Origin: Flavobacterium zepuense
Lineage (GTDB): Bacteria > Bacteroidota > Bacteroidia > Flavobacteriales > Flavobacteriaceae
Direction: 5' to 3'
NCBI RefSeq assembly: GCF_007097145.1
Contig: NZ_VJVZ01000007.1
Location: 186,001 to 250,000, forward strand
DNA: 64,000 nt
In this document: positions 49,758 through 59,513 of the stretch, piece by piece
Layout: each line of letters starts with the position of its first letter
Position numbering within the stretch: position 1 is the first letter of the stretch
The notes under the pieces: model-generated
Databases searched by the model: none
Seen by the model: the letters and a program-made list of their open reading frames with translations, nothing else
What the model was told of the DNA's origin: nothing
Translations under genes and position numbers: made by a program

Positions 49758-50741
49758 ATGAAACACATACTCGATAAAATAATAACCCGCGCCCACCTCG
49801 ATAAAACCGAGGCCTATAATTGCATGCTTGCCATTGGCAACGGCACGCTAAACGATGCGCAAACCGTGGCCCTTATTACCGGCATACAAATGCGTGGCCT
49901 GCAGCTCGACGAGCTTAACGGCTTTCGCGAAGCGTTGCTGGAACTTGCCCTGCCCATGCATTTTGATGTAGGCGACAGCATAGATGTTTGCGGTACCGGC
50001 GGCGATGGCAAGAATACGTTTAATATCTCTACCGCCACGGCGTTTGTATTGGCGGGTATGGGCTATAAAGTGGTAAAGCACGGCAATTATGGGGTGAGTT
50101 CGCTTTGCGGGTCGAGTAACGTGTTGGAGAATTTAGGCTACACTTTTACCAACGATCGCGATATACTGCAAAAGCAGCTTAATAGCGCCAAGATTTGCTT
50201 TATGCATGCGCCGCTGTTCCATCCCGCACTAAAGGCAGTAGCGCCGTTGCGAAAAGCATTAGGCATTGCCACATTTTTTAACAGCATGGGGCCGCTGGTA
50301 AATCCGGCCAACCCAACGCACCAATTGTCAGGAACCTACTCGTTAGAGCTGGCACGGCAATACCAGCATGTGCTGCGTACAGAACGTAAAGAGTTTACCG
50401 TATTGCACGGCATGGATGGTTTTGATGAGCTTACCTTCATTGGTGTAACCCGTGTACTGGGTCAGCAGCGTGACGAACTTATCGAAGGCTCGCCGTTAAA
50501 ATCAACAATAAACTTATCTCAAATTTCAGGTGGCGACACCGTAGATGCAGCCGCAGAATTGTTGGCTAACCTATTACAAGGCAAAGGCACTGAACAGCAA
50601 AACACCGTATTGGCGGGCAATGTAGCACTGGCGTTGCAGACCTTCCACCCACAAAAAAGCTTTGAAGTGGCTTTCGCCGAAGCGTATGAGGCTGTGCTAT
50701 CCGGCAACGCCATCAATCCCCTAAAAAAGATAACATCATGA
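49758..50741 (+). CDS. trpD: Anthranilate phosphoribosyltransferase
   Basis: 327 residues. DVCGTGGDGKNTFNISTATAF (PRPP-binding) lies near residue 75 and KHGNYGVSSLCGSSNVLENLG, the family motif, near 100. The length is that of a stand-alone TrpD. It joins anthranilate with PRPP. It overlaps trpC by 4 bases (ATGA), which couples their translation. The start codon lies 8 bases after the repeat element, so this gene depends on reading through it or on an internal promoter. Confidence 0.93.
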   Translation: MKHILDKIITRAHLDKTEAYNCMLAIGNGTLNDAQTVALITGIQMRGLQLDELNGFREALLELALPMHFDVGDSIDVCGTGGDGKNTFNISTATAFVLAGMGYKVVKHGNYGVSSLCGSSNVLENLGYTFTNDRDILQKQLNSAKICFMHAPLFHPALKAVAPLRKALGIATFFNSMGPLVNPANPTHQLSGTYSLELARQYQHVLRTERKEFTVLHGMDGFDELTFIGVTRVLGQQRDELIEGSPLKSTINLSQISGGDTVDAAAELLANLLQGKGTEQQNTVLAGNVALALQTFHPQKSFEVAFAEAYEAVLSGNAINPLKKITS

Positions 50742-51508
50742 ATGTATTAGAACAGATAGTTGCCAACAAACGCCGGGAGGTTGAAGCCGTTAAACAGTCG
50801 TTTTCGATAGATTGTTTCCGCGAAAGCGAGCATTTTAACCGTGAAACTCTTTCGTTAAGTGACGCTATAACCAAAGCAGTTTTTGGCATTATTGCCGAGA
50901 TAAAACGCAAATCGCCCAGTGGCGGCGACATAAAATTGGGATTAGACGTAGCCGAACAAGCCGCTTTTTACGAGCACAACGGTGCAAGCGGCATTTCGAT
51001 TTTGACTGATAAAGACTACTTCGGCGGAAGCCTTAACGATATTGCAACCGCTCGCCGTGTTGCACATTTGCCGCTGCTGCGCAAAGAGTTTATAATTGAT
51101 GAAATTCAGCTGTACGAGGCCAAAGCCGCCGGTGCCGATGCCGTTTTGCTGATAGGCGCCATACTACAATCGCAGGAAGCTACCTACCTTACCAATGTGG
51201 CCCGCAACCTGGGCCTGGAAGTTTTGTATGAAGTACATACGGCCGAGGAAGTCGGCTTTATCCCTGCGGAAGTCGATTTGGTGGCGGTTAATAACCGCGA
51301 CCTTAAAGCGCAGCAAACTACCTTACAGCATTCGTTCGATTTGATTAAGATTTTGCCGAAGCATATCCCGGCCATATCGGCATCAGGCATCAGGACGACT
51401 GAAGATATTGATGCACTAAAGGCCGCCGGTTTTAAAGGGGCGCTTATTGGCGAGAGCATCCTTCGCGAAGGCCACCTGGCCGAACTGGTTAAACACTTAA
51501 GGTCATGA
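50738..51508 (+). CDS. trpC: Indole-3-glycerol-phosphate synthase
   Basis: 256 residues, a TIM barrel. The conserved [12 protein letters not shown] (catalytic Lys) lies at ~53, [13 protein letters not shown] at ~85 and [24 protein letters not shown] at ~110, with the phosphate loop [10 protein letters not shown] near the end. It is not fused to TrpF, unlike E. coli. It overlaps trpD and trpF by 4 bases at each end (ATGA), so it sits in a tightly coupled row. Confidence 0.93.
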   Translation: MNVLEQIVANKRREVEAVKQSFSIDCFRESEHFNRETLSLSDAITKAVFGIIAEIKRKSPSGGDIKLGLDVAEQAAFYEHNGASGISILTDKDYFGGSLNDIATARRVAHLPLLRKEFIIDEIQLYEAKAAGADAVLLIGAILQSQEATYLTNVARNLGLEVLYEVHTAEEVGFIPAEVDLVAVNNRDLKAQQTTLQHSFDLIKILPKHIPAISASGIRTTEDIDALKAAGFKGALIGESILREGHLAELVKHLRS

Positions 51509-53289
51509 TAAAAGTATGCGGACTGACTGATAACGCAAGCAGCCGGCTGGTAGCCGAAATCAGTGGTATAACCCATTTAGGCTTCATATTTTATGAAGGT
51601 TCCAAGCGTTTTACTACCACAAGCTTTGACACCACTAAGAAAAAAGTGGGCGTATTTGTAAATGCTTCCGTAGCTTATATTAAAGAGCGGGTTGCCCTGC
51701 ACAAATTAGATGTATTGCAACTGCACGGCAGTGAAAGCCCCGACTTTATCAGGCAATTACCCGAAGGTTTTAAAATTATAAAGGCATTTGGTATTGCCAC
51801 GGAAGCCGACCTCGAAGCCACTAAAGCCTACGAAAACCTGGTTGATTACTTTTTATTCGACACCAAAAGCGAGAGGCATGGCGGCACGGGTATCGTGTTT
51901 AACTGGCATATTTTAGACAATTATAACGGCAACACGCCTTTTATACTAAGTGGTGGCATCGGGCCGGATTCGGCACAGGCACTACAGGAGTTTAGCCACC
52001 CAAAATTAGCAGGTTATGACCTTAACAGCCGTTTTGAGGTTGCACCAAAAGAAAAAGACCCAACGGCTATTGCCAACTTTTTAAAAGTACTGAAAATGAA
52101 AACACCCTCTTATTTAGATACCGATGCACTTGGTTTTTATGGCGAATTTGGCGGTGCCTATGTGCCGGAACTGCTTCGCCCCAATGTAGAAGAACTGGAT
52201 GCCGCTTTTAACGCTTATTGCTTTACCGAGTCCTTTGAAACCGATTATAAACAGCTGCTTAAAGATTTTGTAGGCCGCCCTACCCCGCTGTATTTTGCAG
52301 GCAGGCTGAGCGAAAAATATGGCGCTACCATCTACTTAAAGCGCGAAGATTTGTGCCATACCGGTGCACATAAAGTCAACAATACGGTCGGGCAAATATT
52401 GCTTGCCAAACACATGGGCAAGACCAATATTATTGCCGAAACCGGTGCGGGCCAACATGGTGTGGCAACAGCAACCGTCTGCGCGCTTATGGGGCTTAAC
52501 TGTATTGTGTATATGGGCGAAAAAGATATTGAACGCCAGGCCCCTAACGTGCAGCGCATGAAAATGCTTGGCGCCGAAGTTAAGCCGGCAACATCGGGCA
52601 GTAAAACGCTCAAAGATGCTACTAACGAGGCCATTCGCCACTGGATTAACCACCCTGACTCGTATTATTTGATAGGTAGTGTGGTGGGTCCGCACCCCTA
52701 CCCAAAAATTGTAGCGTACTTTCAGTCGGTTATCTCTAAAGAAATGGAGCAGCAGTTGCTGGAAAAAACCGGGAAGACCTACCCTAACAAAGTAATTGCC
52801 TGTGTGGGTGGCGGCAGTAACGCAGCCGGTGCATTTTACCAATATTACGATAATCCTGAAGTTGAACTTGTAGCGGTTGAGGCGGCAGGCTTGGGTATCA
52901 ATTCGGGTAAATCGGCAGCTACCAGCGTGTTGGGTACGCCGGGGGTTTTGCATGGCAGCCTGACCCTATTAATGCAGGACGAAGACGGCCAGGTAACCGA
53001 ACCGCACTCCATCTCGGCAGGGTTAGACTATCCGGGAATCGGGCCGCTGCATGCGCATACCATCGCTACCGGACGCGCCACAAGCATTGCCATTACCGAT
53101 GACGAGGCACTGGCTTCGGCATTAGAATTATCGCTGCTTGAAGGTATTATCCCGGCATTAGAAAGCGCGCATGCCCTTTCGGCGCTAAGCAAAATGGAAC
53201 TAAAAAAAGAGGATATCATTGTGGTGAACCTTTCGGGGCGCGGCGACAAGGATATGAATACGTACATGGAAAAATTTTCAAACCTATGA
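51505..53289 (+). CDS. trpFB: TrpF-TrpB fusion (PRA isomerase / tryptophan synthase beta)
   Basis: 594 residues. Residues 1-~195 are TrpF: catalytic Cys in KVCGLTD and Asp in [14 protein letters not shown]. Residues from ~198 (MKTPSYL) are Trp[17 protein letters not shown] Lys in [11 protein letters not shown], phosphate-binding GGGSNAAG. The frame is open across the join at 52081-52098. A TGA in the +1 frame (52091-52093) touches the internal ATG at 52096, so a single base change could separate two genes. Whether it is a real fusion or a sequencing slip near the TTTTTAAAA run is open. Confidence 0.82.
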   Translation: MIKVCGLTDNASSRLVAEISGITHLGFIFYEGSKRFTTTSFDTTKKKVGVFVNASVAYIKERVALHKLDVLQLHGSESPDFIRQLPEGFKIIKAFGIATEADLEATKAYENLVDYFLFDTKSERHGGTGIVFNWHILDNYNGNTPFILSGGIGPDSAQALQEFSHPKLAGYDLNSRFEVAPKEKDPTAIANFLKVLKMKTPSYLDTDALGFYGEFGGAYVPELLRPNVEELDAAFNAYCFTESFETDYKQLLKDFVGRPTPLYFAGRLSEKYGATIYLKREDLCHTGAHKVNNTVGQILLAKHMGKTNIIAETGAGQHGVATATVCALMGLNCIVYMGEKDIERQAPNVQRMKMLGAEVKPATSGSKTLKDATNEAIRHWINHPDSYYLIGSVVGPHPYPKIVAYFQSVISKEMEQQLLEKTGKTYPNKVIACVGGGSNAAGAFYQYYDNPEVELVAVEAAGLGINSGKSAATSVLGTPGVLHGSLTLLMQDEDGQVTEPHSISAGLDYPGIGPLHAHTIATGRATSIAITDDEALASALELSLLEGIIPALESAHALSALSKMELKKEDIIVVNLSGRGDKDMNTYMEKFSNL

Positions 53290-54029
53290 ACCCCTTTAAA
53301 AAAGACAGCAAGCAGGTAAGCATTTTTGTAACGGCAGGATATCCCAATTTCCACAGCCTAAAAGGTCAGCTACTACAATTGCAACAACTGGGCGTAGATT
53401 TTGCCGAGGTTGGCATCCCGTTCTCCGACCCAATGGCCGATGGCCCTGTAATTCAGGAAACCAGCAGCATTGCCCTTGCCAACGGTATGAAGTTAGGTAT
53501 ATTGTTACAACAGTTGGAGGATATGCAAAGTGAGATTTACATTCCGTTGGTGCTAATGGGATATCTAAACCCTGTATTGCAATTCGGGCTTGATGCCTTT
53601 CTGCAAAGATGCCGGTCGCTTAACATCGCCTCACTTATTTTACCCGACCTGTCGGTTGAATTATACGAAACGAAGTATAAGTCGGCGTTCGAAAAATACG
53701 GCATTCCCGTTACGTTTTTAGTCACACCCCTAACACCCGATGCCCGTGTACAGCGCATTGCACAGGTGTGCCAAAACAGCTTTGTGTACCTGGTAGGACA
53801 AACCGGAATTACCGGTCAGGGTTACGATATCAGCAACACCCTATCCAGCCGCTACGCCGAACTTAAAACCCTGTGCGGCAGCACTCCCCTTTTTCTTGGT
53901 TTTGGTATCGACTCCAAACAAAAGAAAGAACAGGCCTTTAAAAGTGTAGATGGCGTTATTGTAGGTACGGCCTATTTAAAAGCTGTTAAGGTAGGGAATG
54001 AGGAGGAGTTTTTGAAGGGGTTGGTTTAG
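53286..54029 (+). CDS. trpA: Tryptophan synthase alpha chain
   Basis: 247 residues, a TIM barrel. The catalytic Glu is in [18 protein letters not shown], with Asp of FSDPMADG close by. [12 protein letters not shown] and [11 protein letters not shown] are the phosphate-binding loops near the end. It releases indole, which moves through a tunnel to the TrpB half. It overlaps the trpFB stop by 4 bases (ATGA). It ends the operon, whose terminator lies at 54269. Confidence 0.92.
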   Translation: MNPFKKDSKQVSIFVTAGYPNFHSLKGQLLQLQQLGVDFAEVGIPFSDPMADGPVIQETSSIALANGMKLGILLQQLEDMQSEIYIPLVLMGYLNPVLQFGLDAFLQRCRSLNIASLILPDLSVELYETKYKSAFEKYGIPVTFLVTPLTPDARVQRIAQVCQNSFVYLVGQTGITGQGYDISNTLSSRYAELKTLCGSTPLFLGFGIDSKQKKEQAFKSVDGVIVGTAYLKAVKVGNEEEFLKGLV

Positions 54030-54049
54030 TGTATCTCCCTATTGAATAA

Positions 54050-54155
54050 TGAGATTGCCGCGGTCGTACCTCCCTCGCAAAGACAGCAACGGGTACAGCT
54101 CGTTTAGCCAGGAGCCTGTCATTACGAACGAAGCTTGCGGAGTGAAGCAATCTCA
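54050..54155. repeat. Inverted-end repeat TGAGATTGC...GCAATCTCA
   Basis: The ends are 9-bp inverted repeats at 54050-54058 and 54147-54155. The right half (54117-54155) begins TGTCATT and ends GCAATCTCA, like the shorter sequence at 57192-57231. The gap 54030-54382 holds only this repeat, further GAGCG palindromes (54189-54245) and a terminator. Confidence 0.55.
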
Positions 54156-54268
54156 CGCGATATTGAGAACACGTCCTTTTTCGCTGTGCGAGCGTCTCGC
54201 TCGTACCGGCTCCGTTATACGGGCACGAGCGGAACGCTCGCGCCAGCAATACCAAAACTTACTCAAAC

Positions 54269-54306
54269 CAAAACAGCCGCACTAATTAAGTACGGCTGTT
54301 TTTGTA
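54269..54306. terminator. Terminator of the trp operon
   Basis: AAAACAGCCG / CGGCTGTTTTT stem around a TAATTA-rich loop, with a T-run. Symmetric enough to act for the minus-strand rluD-like gene as well. Confidence 0.7.
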
Positions 54307-54382
54307 TGACGTATGAAACGTATTCAATGCGTCTCTACCCACCATCGGCAGCTGTAAACTGCGACTGCGACTGAAAACTAAA

Positions 54383-55429
54383 CTACGCTTCTTCTTCCTC
54401 CGGGGTATGCGATTTAGAATAGTTACGCCATTTCTCTATCACATCCTGCATGTCCTGTGGCAGCTCGGTATCAAACCGAATGAATTCTTTAGTAACAGGG
54501 TGCTCAAAACCAAGAGTTTTGGCGTGCAGTGCCTGGCGTGGCAGTGTTTTAAAGCAGTTTTCTATAAACTGTTTGTATTTGGTAAACGTAGTACCTTTAA
54601 GTATACGCCCGCCGCCGTAACGGGCATCGTTAAAAAGAGTGTGCCCAATGTGTTTCATGTGTACACGAATCTGGTGGGTACGGCCGGTTTCTAACTTACA
54701 GGAAATTAGCGTAACGTAGCCAAAACGCTCTAACACCTTATAGTGTGTAACGGCGTGCTTGCCCTGGTCTTCATCGGCAAAAACAGCCATTTGCATACGG
54801 TCTTTAACATGGCGGCCTATGTTGTCCTCAATAGTACCTTCATCATCATTAACATTACCCCAAACAAGGGCAATATATTCACGTTCAGATGTTTTATCGG
54901 CAAACTGTTTGGTTAGGTAAGCCATTGCCTGATCGGTCTTAGCAACCACCAAAAGTCCCGATGTATCTTTATCAATTCGGTGTACCAACCCCGGCCTGTC
55001 GCTGCTGTTCATGGGCAGGTTCTCAAAATGGTAAGCAAGGGCATTAACCAGCGTACCGCTATAATTGCCATGCCCCGGGTGCACCACCATACCCGGCTCT
55101 TTGTTAACCACCAAAAGCTGGTCGTCTTCAAAAACTATATTAAGCGGAATGTTTTCCGGCTCAAGCAAATACTCATACGGTGGGTGTTCTAAAAGCACAC
55201 GCACCACATCATTAGATTTTACCTTGTGGTTGCTTTTAACAGCAATATCATTCACATAAATGTTACCCGCAGCGGCTGCCTGCTGTATTTTATTACGCGT
55301 GGCATTTTCTACAAGGTTCATTAAAAATTTATCTACACGCAGGGGCTGCTGGCCCTTACCGGCTTCAAAGCGGTAGTGCTCATACAACTCATCATCCGGG
55401 TCCTGCTCTACAATTGGCTTACTCGTCAT
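54383..55429 (-). CDS. RluA-family 23S/tRNA pseudouridine synthase (RluD-like)
   Basis: 348 residues. An S4 RNA-binding domain opens the protein (QPLRVDKFLMNLVENATRNKIQ, then GNIYVNDIAVKSNHKVK). The catalytic domain has PGMVVHPGHGNYSGTLVNAL and the active-site Asp in GLVHRIDKDTSGLL, with ETGRTHQIRVH near the C-terminus. The S4-containing layout fits RluD, which modifies helix 69 of 23S rRNA. The C-terminus is acidic. It overlaps the PASTA gene by 11 bases in an arrangement common in Bacteroidota. Confidence 0.9.
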   Translation of the reverse strand: MTSKPIVEQDPDDELYEHYRFEAGKGQQPLRVDKFLMNLVENATRNKIQQAAAAGNIYVNDIAVKSNHKVKSNDVVRVLLEHPPYEYLLEPENIPLNIVFEDDQLLVVNKEPGMVVHPGHGNYSGTLVNALAYHFENLPMNSSDRPGLVHRIDKDTSGLLVVAKTDQAMAYLTKQFADKTSEREYIALVWGNVNDDEGTIEDNIGRHVKDRMQMAVFADEDQGKHAVTHYKVLERFGYVTLISCKLETGRTHQIRVHMKHIGHTLFNDARYGGGRILKGTTFTKYKQFIENCFKTLPRQALHAKTLGFEHPVTKEFIRFDTELPQDMQDVIEKWRNYSKSHTPEEEEA

Positions 55430-56036
55430 TATCTTCTGCTGGTTCCAGCGTTCTTACATCATTAATACTGTCATTTTCCTGGTAGCCTGTTTTGCCATCG
55501 CCAAGAACAAGGTCTATTTTACTGGCCTTCATTACTTTATCGCCAGCTTTAAGCTTTTTGCCTTTTTGTTTCATTTCTAACACCACATCTTTTGCCAGAT
55601 ACGGCACATAGGTTTTAGTACCTTCCTGCAGGCCAAGGCTTTGCAGTGTAGGCACAGCCTGCCTGTAGGTTTTTTGTATCAGGTCGGGCATGGCAACAGT
55701 GCTGTAACCGCCGCTGTTTACCTTAACATATATTTTACGGTCTTCCTTTACGTTAACCTTAGGCAGCGGATCCTGCTCTGTAATAGTATAGGGCGGAAAA
55801 TCAGGGTTAAAATCAACCGTATCAAGCACAACAGCTTCCAGGTCTATATTCTCAAGCGTTTCGGTAGCCTTTGCCACAGTTAGTTTATGCAGGTCCGGCA
55901 CGGGTATAACATTGCCATGATCGGTAGCAATGCTAAGCCATTGCAGTAATAAAAATACTACAACAACTATAATCCCTAAGGCTATGGCAACCTGCTTAAA
56001 AAAAACTTTACTCTTTAAAAATTCTTTAACGCTCAT
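55419..56036 (-). CDS. PASTA-domain membrane protein
   Basis: 205 residues. One N-terminal membrane segment (QVAIALGIIVVVVFLLLQWL) is followed by at least two PASTA repeats (VIPVPDLHKLTVAKATETLEN; VAMPDLIQKTYRQAVPTLQSLGL), and a third partial repeat (KMKASKIDLVLG-like). PASTA modules bind cell-wall muropeptides in other bacteria. It has no kinase domain. It is the first gene of a pair with the pseudouridine synthase and is divergent from ddl, a cell-wall gene. Confidence 0.87.
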   Translation of the reverse strand: MSVKEFLKSKVFFKQVAIALGIIVVVVFLLLQWLSIATDHGNVIPVPDLHKLTVAKATETLENIDLEAVVLDTVDFNPDFPPYTITEQDPLPKVNVKEDRKIYVKVNSGGYSTVAMPDLIQKTYRQAVPTLQSLGLQEGTKTYVPYLAKDVVLEMKQKGKKLKAGDKVMKASKIDLVLGDGKTGYQENDSINDVRTLEPAEDNDE

Positions 56037-56099
56037 GTGTAATCAGTTTCCGCAAAGATATAAATAATACTAAACTTTATAAGTTTACGCAAATAATGA

Positions 56100-56107
56100 T
56101 ATTTTTG
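56100..56107 (+). promoter_or_regulatory. -7 element TATTTTTG before ddl
   Basis: TAnnTTTG match in the divergent PASTA/ddl gap, 48 bases before the ddl start. The -33 TTG is not clear. Confidence 0.45.
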
Positions 56108-56154
56108 TGTGGGCTTAAGCGCATGCCGGGCCCTGCCAATATAACCTTATTTAA

Positions 56155-57141
56155 ATGAACATAGCTGTTGTAATGGGCGGATACTCAGATGAGTCTGTCA
56201 TTTCTATACGAAGCGGGCAATTGATTTTAAACAATTTAGACCGCGCAAAATATAACCCGTTCGAAGTGCATATACTGCCCGAAGGCTGGCATGTACTTGT
56301 TAACGGCAACAAAATACCGGTGAATAAAGGCGATTTTTCGTTTGATAACGATGGCGCTAAAGTAACTTTTGATGCTGTTGTAAATACCGTTCACGGCACC
56401 CCCGGCGAAGACGGCCACCTGCAATCGTACTGGGAACTTTTAGACATCCCGTACACCGGCTGCGGCTTTTACCAAAGCGCCCTTACTTTTAATAAGAGGG
56501 ATACGCTGAGTGTGCTTTCTAAATTCAGCATTCCGCGTGCTAAGTCCATTTATTTATCTAAAGGAGATGTCATTACAGCCGAAGATATTGTGAACACGCT
56601 TGGCCTGCCTTTTATGGTTAAGCCCAACCAGAGCGGCAGCAGCCTGGGTGTGAGCAAGGTAAACGATGTGGCCGACCTGCAAAAGGCGCTCGACTTTGCT
56701 TTTGCCGAAGATAACGACATACTAATTGAATCGTACCTTAAAGGTATCGAGGTTTCTGTTGGGGTGCTGAACTATAACGGGAAAACCACGGTGCTGGGAC
56801 TGACCGAAATTGTATCGCACAACGACTTTTTTGATTATGAGGCCAAATACCTGGGTAAGTCGGAAGAAATTACCCCGGCAAGGCTTGATGCCGCAACCGA
56901 ACAAAAAGTGCGCGAAACAGCCGCTAAAGCCTACGAGGCATTGGGCATGAGCGGGTTTAGCCGTACCGATTTTATTGTAATGGATGGCGAACCGCATTTT
57001 ATAGAGATCAATACCAACCCCGGGCTATCGCCGCAGAGTATATTCCCTCAGCAGGCACAGCACGCCGGTATTGCTATGAGCGATTTGCTGGACAGCGAAA
57101 TTAAACTGGCCCTGAACAGGAAAGTGCTTTGGAAGAAGTAG
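56155..57141 (+). CDS. ddl: D-alanine-D-alanine ligase
   Basis: 328 residues of the ATP-grasp family. The N-terminal MNIAVVMGGYSDESVISIRSG has the family glycine loop. VHGTPGEDGHLQSYWELLDIPYTGCG, PFMVKPNQSGSSLGVSK (ATP-binding Lys/Ser) and FIEINTNPGLSPQSIFPQQA (Asn and metal-binding Glu) complete the pattern. It makes D-Ala-D-Ala for peptidoglycan. It is divergent from the PASTA gene by 118 bases. Confidence 0.93.
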   Translation: MNIAVVMGGYSDESVISIRSGQLILNNLDRAKYNPFEVHILPEGWHVLVNGNKIPVNKGDFSFDNDGAKVTFDAVVNTVHGTPGEDGHLQSYWELLDIPYTGCGFYQSALTFNKRDTLSVLSKFSIPRAKSIYLSKGDVITAEDIVNTLGLPFMVKPNQSGSSLGVSKVNDVADLQKALDFAFAEDNDILIESYLKGIEVSVGVLNYNGKTTVLGLTEIVSHNDFFDYEAKYLGKSEEITPARLDAATEQKVRETAAKAYEALGMSGFSRTDFIVMDGEPHFIEINTNPGLSPQSIFPQQAQHAGIAMSDLLDSEIKLALNRKVLWKK

Positions 57142-57191
57142 TTTTTTAGTTGACAGTTATTAGTTGTCGGTTCACAGTTTTCAGATCAACG

Positions 57192-57231
57192 TGTCATTCT
57201 GAGTGAAGTGCAACGGAGTCGAAGAATCTCA
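57192..57231. repeat. TGTCATTCTGAGTGAAG...GAAGAATCTCA repeat
   Basis: A 40-base copy of the same kind as the right half of the 54050-54155 element. Non-coding, in the ddl-coaD gap. Confidence 0.5.
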
Positions 57232-57260
57232 ATAATAAAATTCCCCAAACTATAAACCTT

Positions 57261-57716
57261 ATGAAAGTAGCAGTATTTCCCGGATCTTTTGACCCTATTA
57301 CCCTGGGGCATTACGATATTATAAAACGCGGTGTGAGCCTTTTTGACAAGGTTATTGTGGCTATTGGCGTTAACGCCGAAAAGAAATACATGTTTACGCT
57401 TGACGAACGCCTGCATTTTATTGAAGAGTCGTTTAAAGATGAGCCTAAGGTAGAGGTTATTACCTATCAGGGGCTTACTATAGACCTTTGCAAAAAAGTG
57501 GGTGCTAAATTTATCTTACGCGGCCTGCGCAACCCGGCCGACTTTGAATTTGAAAAAGCCATTGCACATACCAACCGCAGGCTTTCTAAAATTGAGACGG
57601 TTTTTCTTCTTACGGCTGCCAATACATCTTACATAAGCTCCAGCATTGTGCGCGATGTGTTACGAAACGGCGGCGATTACACCATACTGGTACCGGACGC
57701 GGTAAGGGTTAAATAA
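57261..57716 (+). CDS. coaD: Phosphopantetheine adenylyltransferase
   Basis: 151 residues, the full length of CoaD. The HxGH-type nucleotidyltransferase signature appears as GSFDPITLGHYDII near residue 9, ILRGLRNPADFEFEKAIAHTNR in the middle and the ISSSIVRDVLRNGG segment at the C-terminus. It transfers AMP to phosphopantetheine in coenzyme A synthesis. It stands between ddl and a carboxypeptidase gene on the same strand. Confidence 0.93.
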   Translation: MKVAVFPGSFDPITLGHYDIIKRGVSLFDKVIVAIGVNAEKKYMFTLDERLHFIEESFKDEPKVEVITYQGLTIDLCKKVGAKFILRGLRNPADFEFEKAIAHTNRRLSKIETVFLLTAANTSYISSSIVRDVLRNGGDYTILVPDAVRVK

Positions 57717-57726
57717 TACTTTTTTG

Positions 57727-59457
57727 ATGAAGAAATTACTACTGCTGATTTTACTGCTTTCGCAATCGATATATGCCCAAAAGAAACCCGCTTATCTTAC
57801 CCCTTACGAAAAAGGAAACGGCAACCAGACCGCTACCTATCAGGAGGCTATAGATTATTTTAAGCTGCTGGATAAGGATTTTGAAAGCATACAAATGTTG
57901 CCCATGGGCCTTACCGATAGCGGGGAGCCGTTGCACATAGTAATATTTAATCCGGATAAGAATTTCAATTTTAGCGATATACATAAAAACAAGGCAGTAC
58001 TGCTAATAAACAACGGTATACACCCCGGCGAGCCCGATGGTATAGATGCCACCATTATGCTGTACCGCGACCTGGCTACGGGTAAAATGCAGGCACCTAA
58101 AAATGTGGTGCTGGTTAACATACCAGTATATAATATTGGTGGTGCGCTTAATAGAAATTCACACAGCCGTGCCAACCAAAACGGCCCCGAAAGCTACGGT
58201 TTTAGGGGTAACGCCCGTAACTACGACCTTAACCGTGATTTTATTAAGAACGATACCCGCAATGCCCGCAGCTTTACAGAAATATTTCACAAAGTAAAGC
58301 CCGATGTTTTTATAGACAATCACGTTAGCAATGGCGCTGACTATCAATACACCTTTACGTATGTTGCCACGCAGCATCAAAAACTGGGCGGTAACCTGGG
58401 CAATTATTTTAAGAACGAAATGATGCCCGAAATACTGTCAGGATTAAAAGCCAAAGGTATTGAGTCGGTTCCTTATGTAAACATACATGGCGATAAGCCG
58501 GAGGCAGGTTTTGCCCAATTTATGGATTACCCACGGTATTCTACCGGGTATGCATCGCTGTTTGATGTACCGGGGTCGATGCCCGAAACCCACATGCTTA
58601 AAGATTATACAAGCCGTGTAAAGGCAAACTATGCTTATATGGTGCAAACTATTGATTTTATAGAGAAGAATCACAACACCATTAAAGAACTGCGCATAGC
58701 CAACCGTGATAATTATACGCCGGGAAACAAATATACTTTACAGTGGACTGTTGACAGTACACAGGTCACTCTCCTGCCCTTTTTAGGCTACGACGGCGCA
58801 TATAAACCCAGCGAGGTATCAGGGCAGCAACGGCTGTATTACGACCGCAAGAAGCCTTTTAATAAAGTGGTAAGGTATTATCAAAACTATAGTCCGGTTT
58901 TAGATGTTGTGATACCTAAGGCGTACATTATTCCAAAGCAGTGGTGGCCTGTAACAGACCTGCTTAAAGCCAACAACATACAAATGTTTGCTTTAGAAAA
59001 AGATACCGAAATTGAGGTGGAAAGCTACCGCATATCAGGTTACGATACGGGTAAGAATGCTTACGAGGGACACTATGCACACTACAATACAAAGGTTGTA
59101 GCAGCTACACGAAAAATAAAGTTCAGCAAAGGCGATTTGGTAATAGATACCCAACAGCCCGGCGTAAAATACCTATTGGAGACCCTGGAACCCCAGGCAA
59201 CCGATTCCTATTTTAATTGGAACTTTTTTGATGCCATATTGCAGCAAAAGGAATATTTTTCGGCATACGTGTTTGAAGATACCGCAGCTAAATTACTAAA
59301 AGACAATCCTAAGCTAAAAGCCGATTTTGAAGCTAAAAAAACAACGGATAAAGACTTTGGCAATGATGCCGAAGCACAATTAGACTGGATCTATCAGCAC
59401 TCCCCCTACTACGAAAAATCACATATGGAATATCCTGTTTGCAGGCAGATCAAATAA
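57727..59457 (+). CDS. Secreted M14-family zinc carboxypeptidase
   Basis: 576 residues from the ATG at 57727 (a TTG one codon upstream is less likely). A signal peptide (MKKLLLLILLLSQSIYA) opens it. The zinc site is seen in NNGIHPGEPDGIDA (His and Glu) and DNHVSNGAD (His). The substrate-binding region RGNARNYDLNRDF (Arg/Asn) is in place. It should act on peptides in the periplasm or outside. It lies 10 bases after coaD, but no functional link is evident. Confidence 0.87.
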   Translation: MKKLLLLILLLSQSIYAQKKPAYLTPYEKGNGNQTATYQEAIDYFKLLDKDFESIQMLPMGLTDSGEPLHIVIFNPDKNFNFSDIHKNKAVLLINNGIHPGEPDGIDATIMLYRDLATGKMQAPKNVVLVNIPVYNIGGALNRNSHSRANQNGPESYGFRGNARNYDLNRDFIKNDTRNARSFTEIFHKVKPDVFIDNHVSNGADYQYTFTYVATQHQKLGGNLGNYFKNEMMPEILSGLKAKGIESVPYVNIHGDKPEAGFAQFMDYPRYSTGYASLFDVPGSMPETHMLKDYTSRVKANYAYMVQTIDFIEKNHNTIKELRIANRDNYTPGNKYTLQWTVDSTQVTLLPFLGYDGAYKPSEVSGQQRLYYDRKKPFNKVVRYYQNYSPVLDVVIPKAYIIPKQWWPVTDLLKANNIQMFALEKDTEIEVESYRISGYDTGKNAYEGHYAHYNTKVVAATRKIKFSKGDLVIDTQQPGVKYLLETLEPQATDSYFNWNFFDAILQQKEYFSAYVFEDTAAKLLKDNPKLKADFEAKKTTDKDFGNDAEAQLDWIYQHSPYYEKSHMEYPVCRQIK

Positions 59458-59513
59458 TTTTTTTGTTATTGTGTTCTATAATTGCTTATTATTGAATAAA
59501 AAAGAACCTCGCG

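Noticed and set aside
54049..54374. Short frames after trpA
   Set aside because: They lie in palindromic repeat DNA and overlap the trp terminator.
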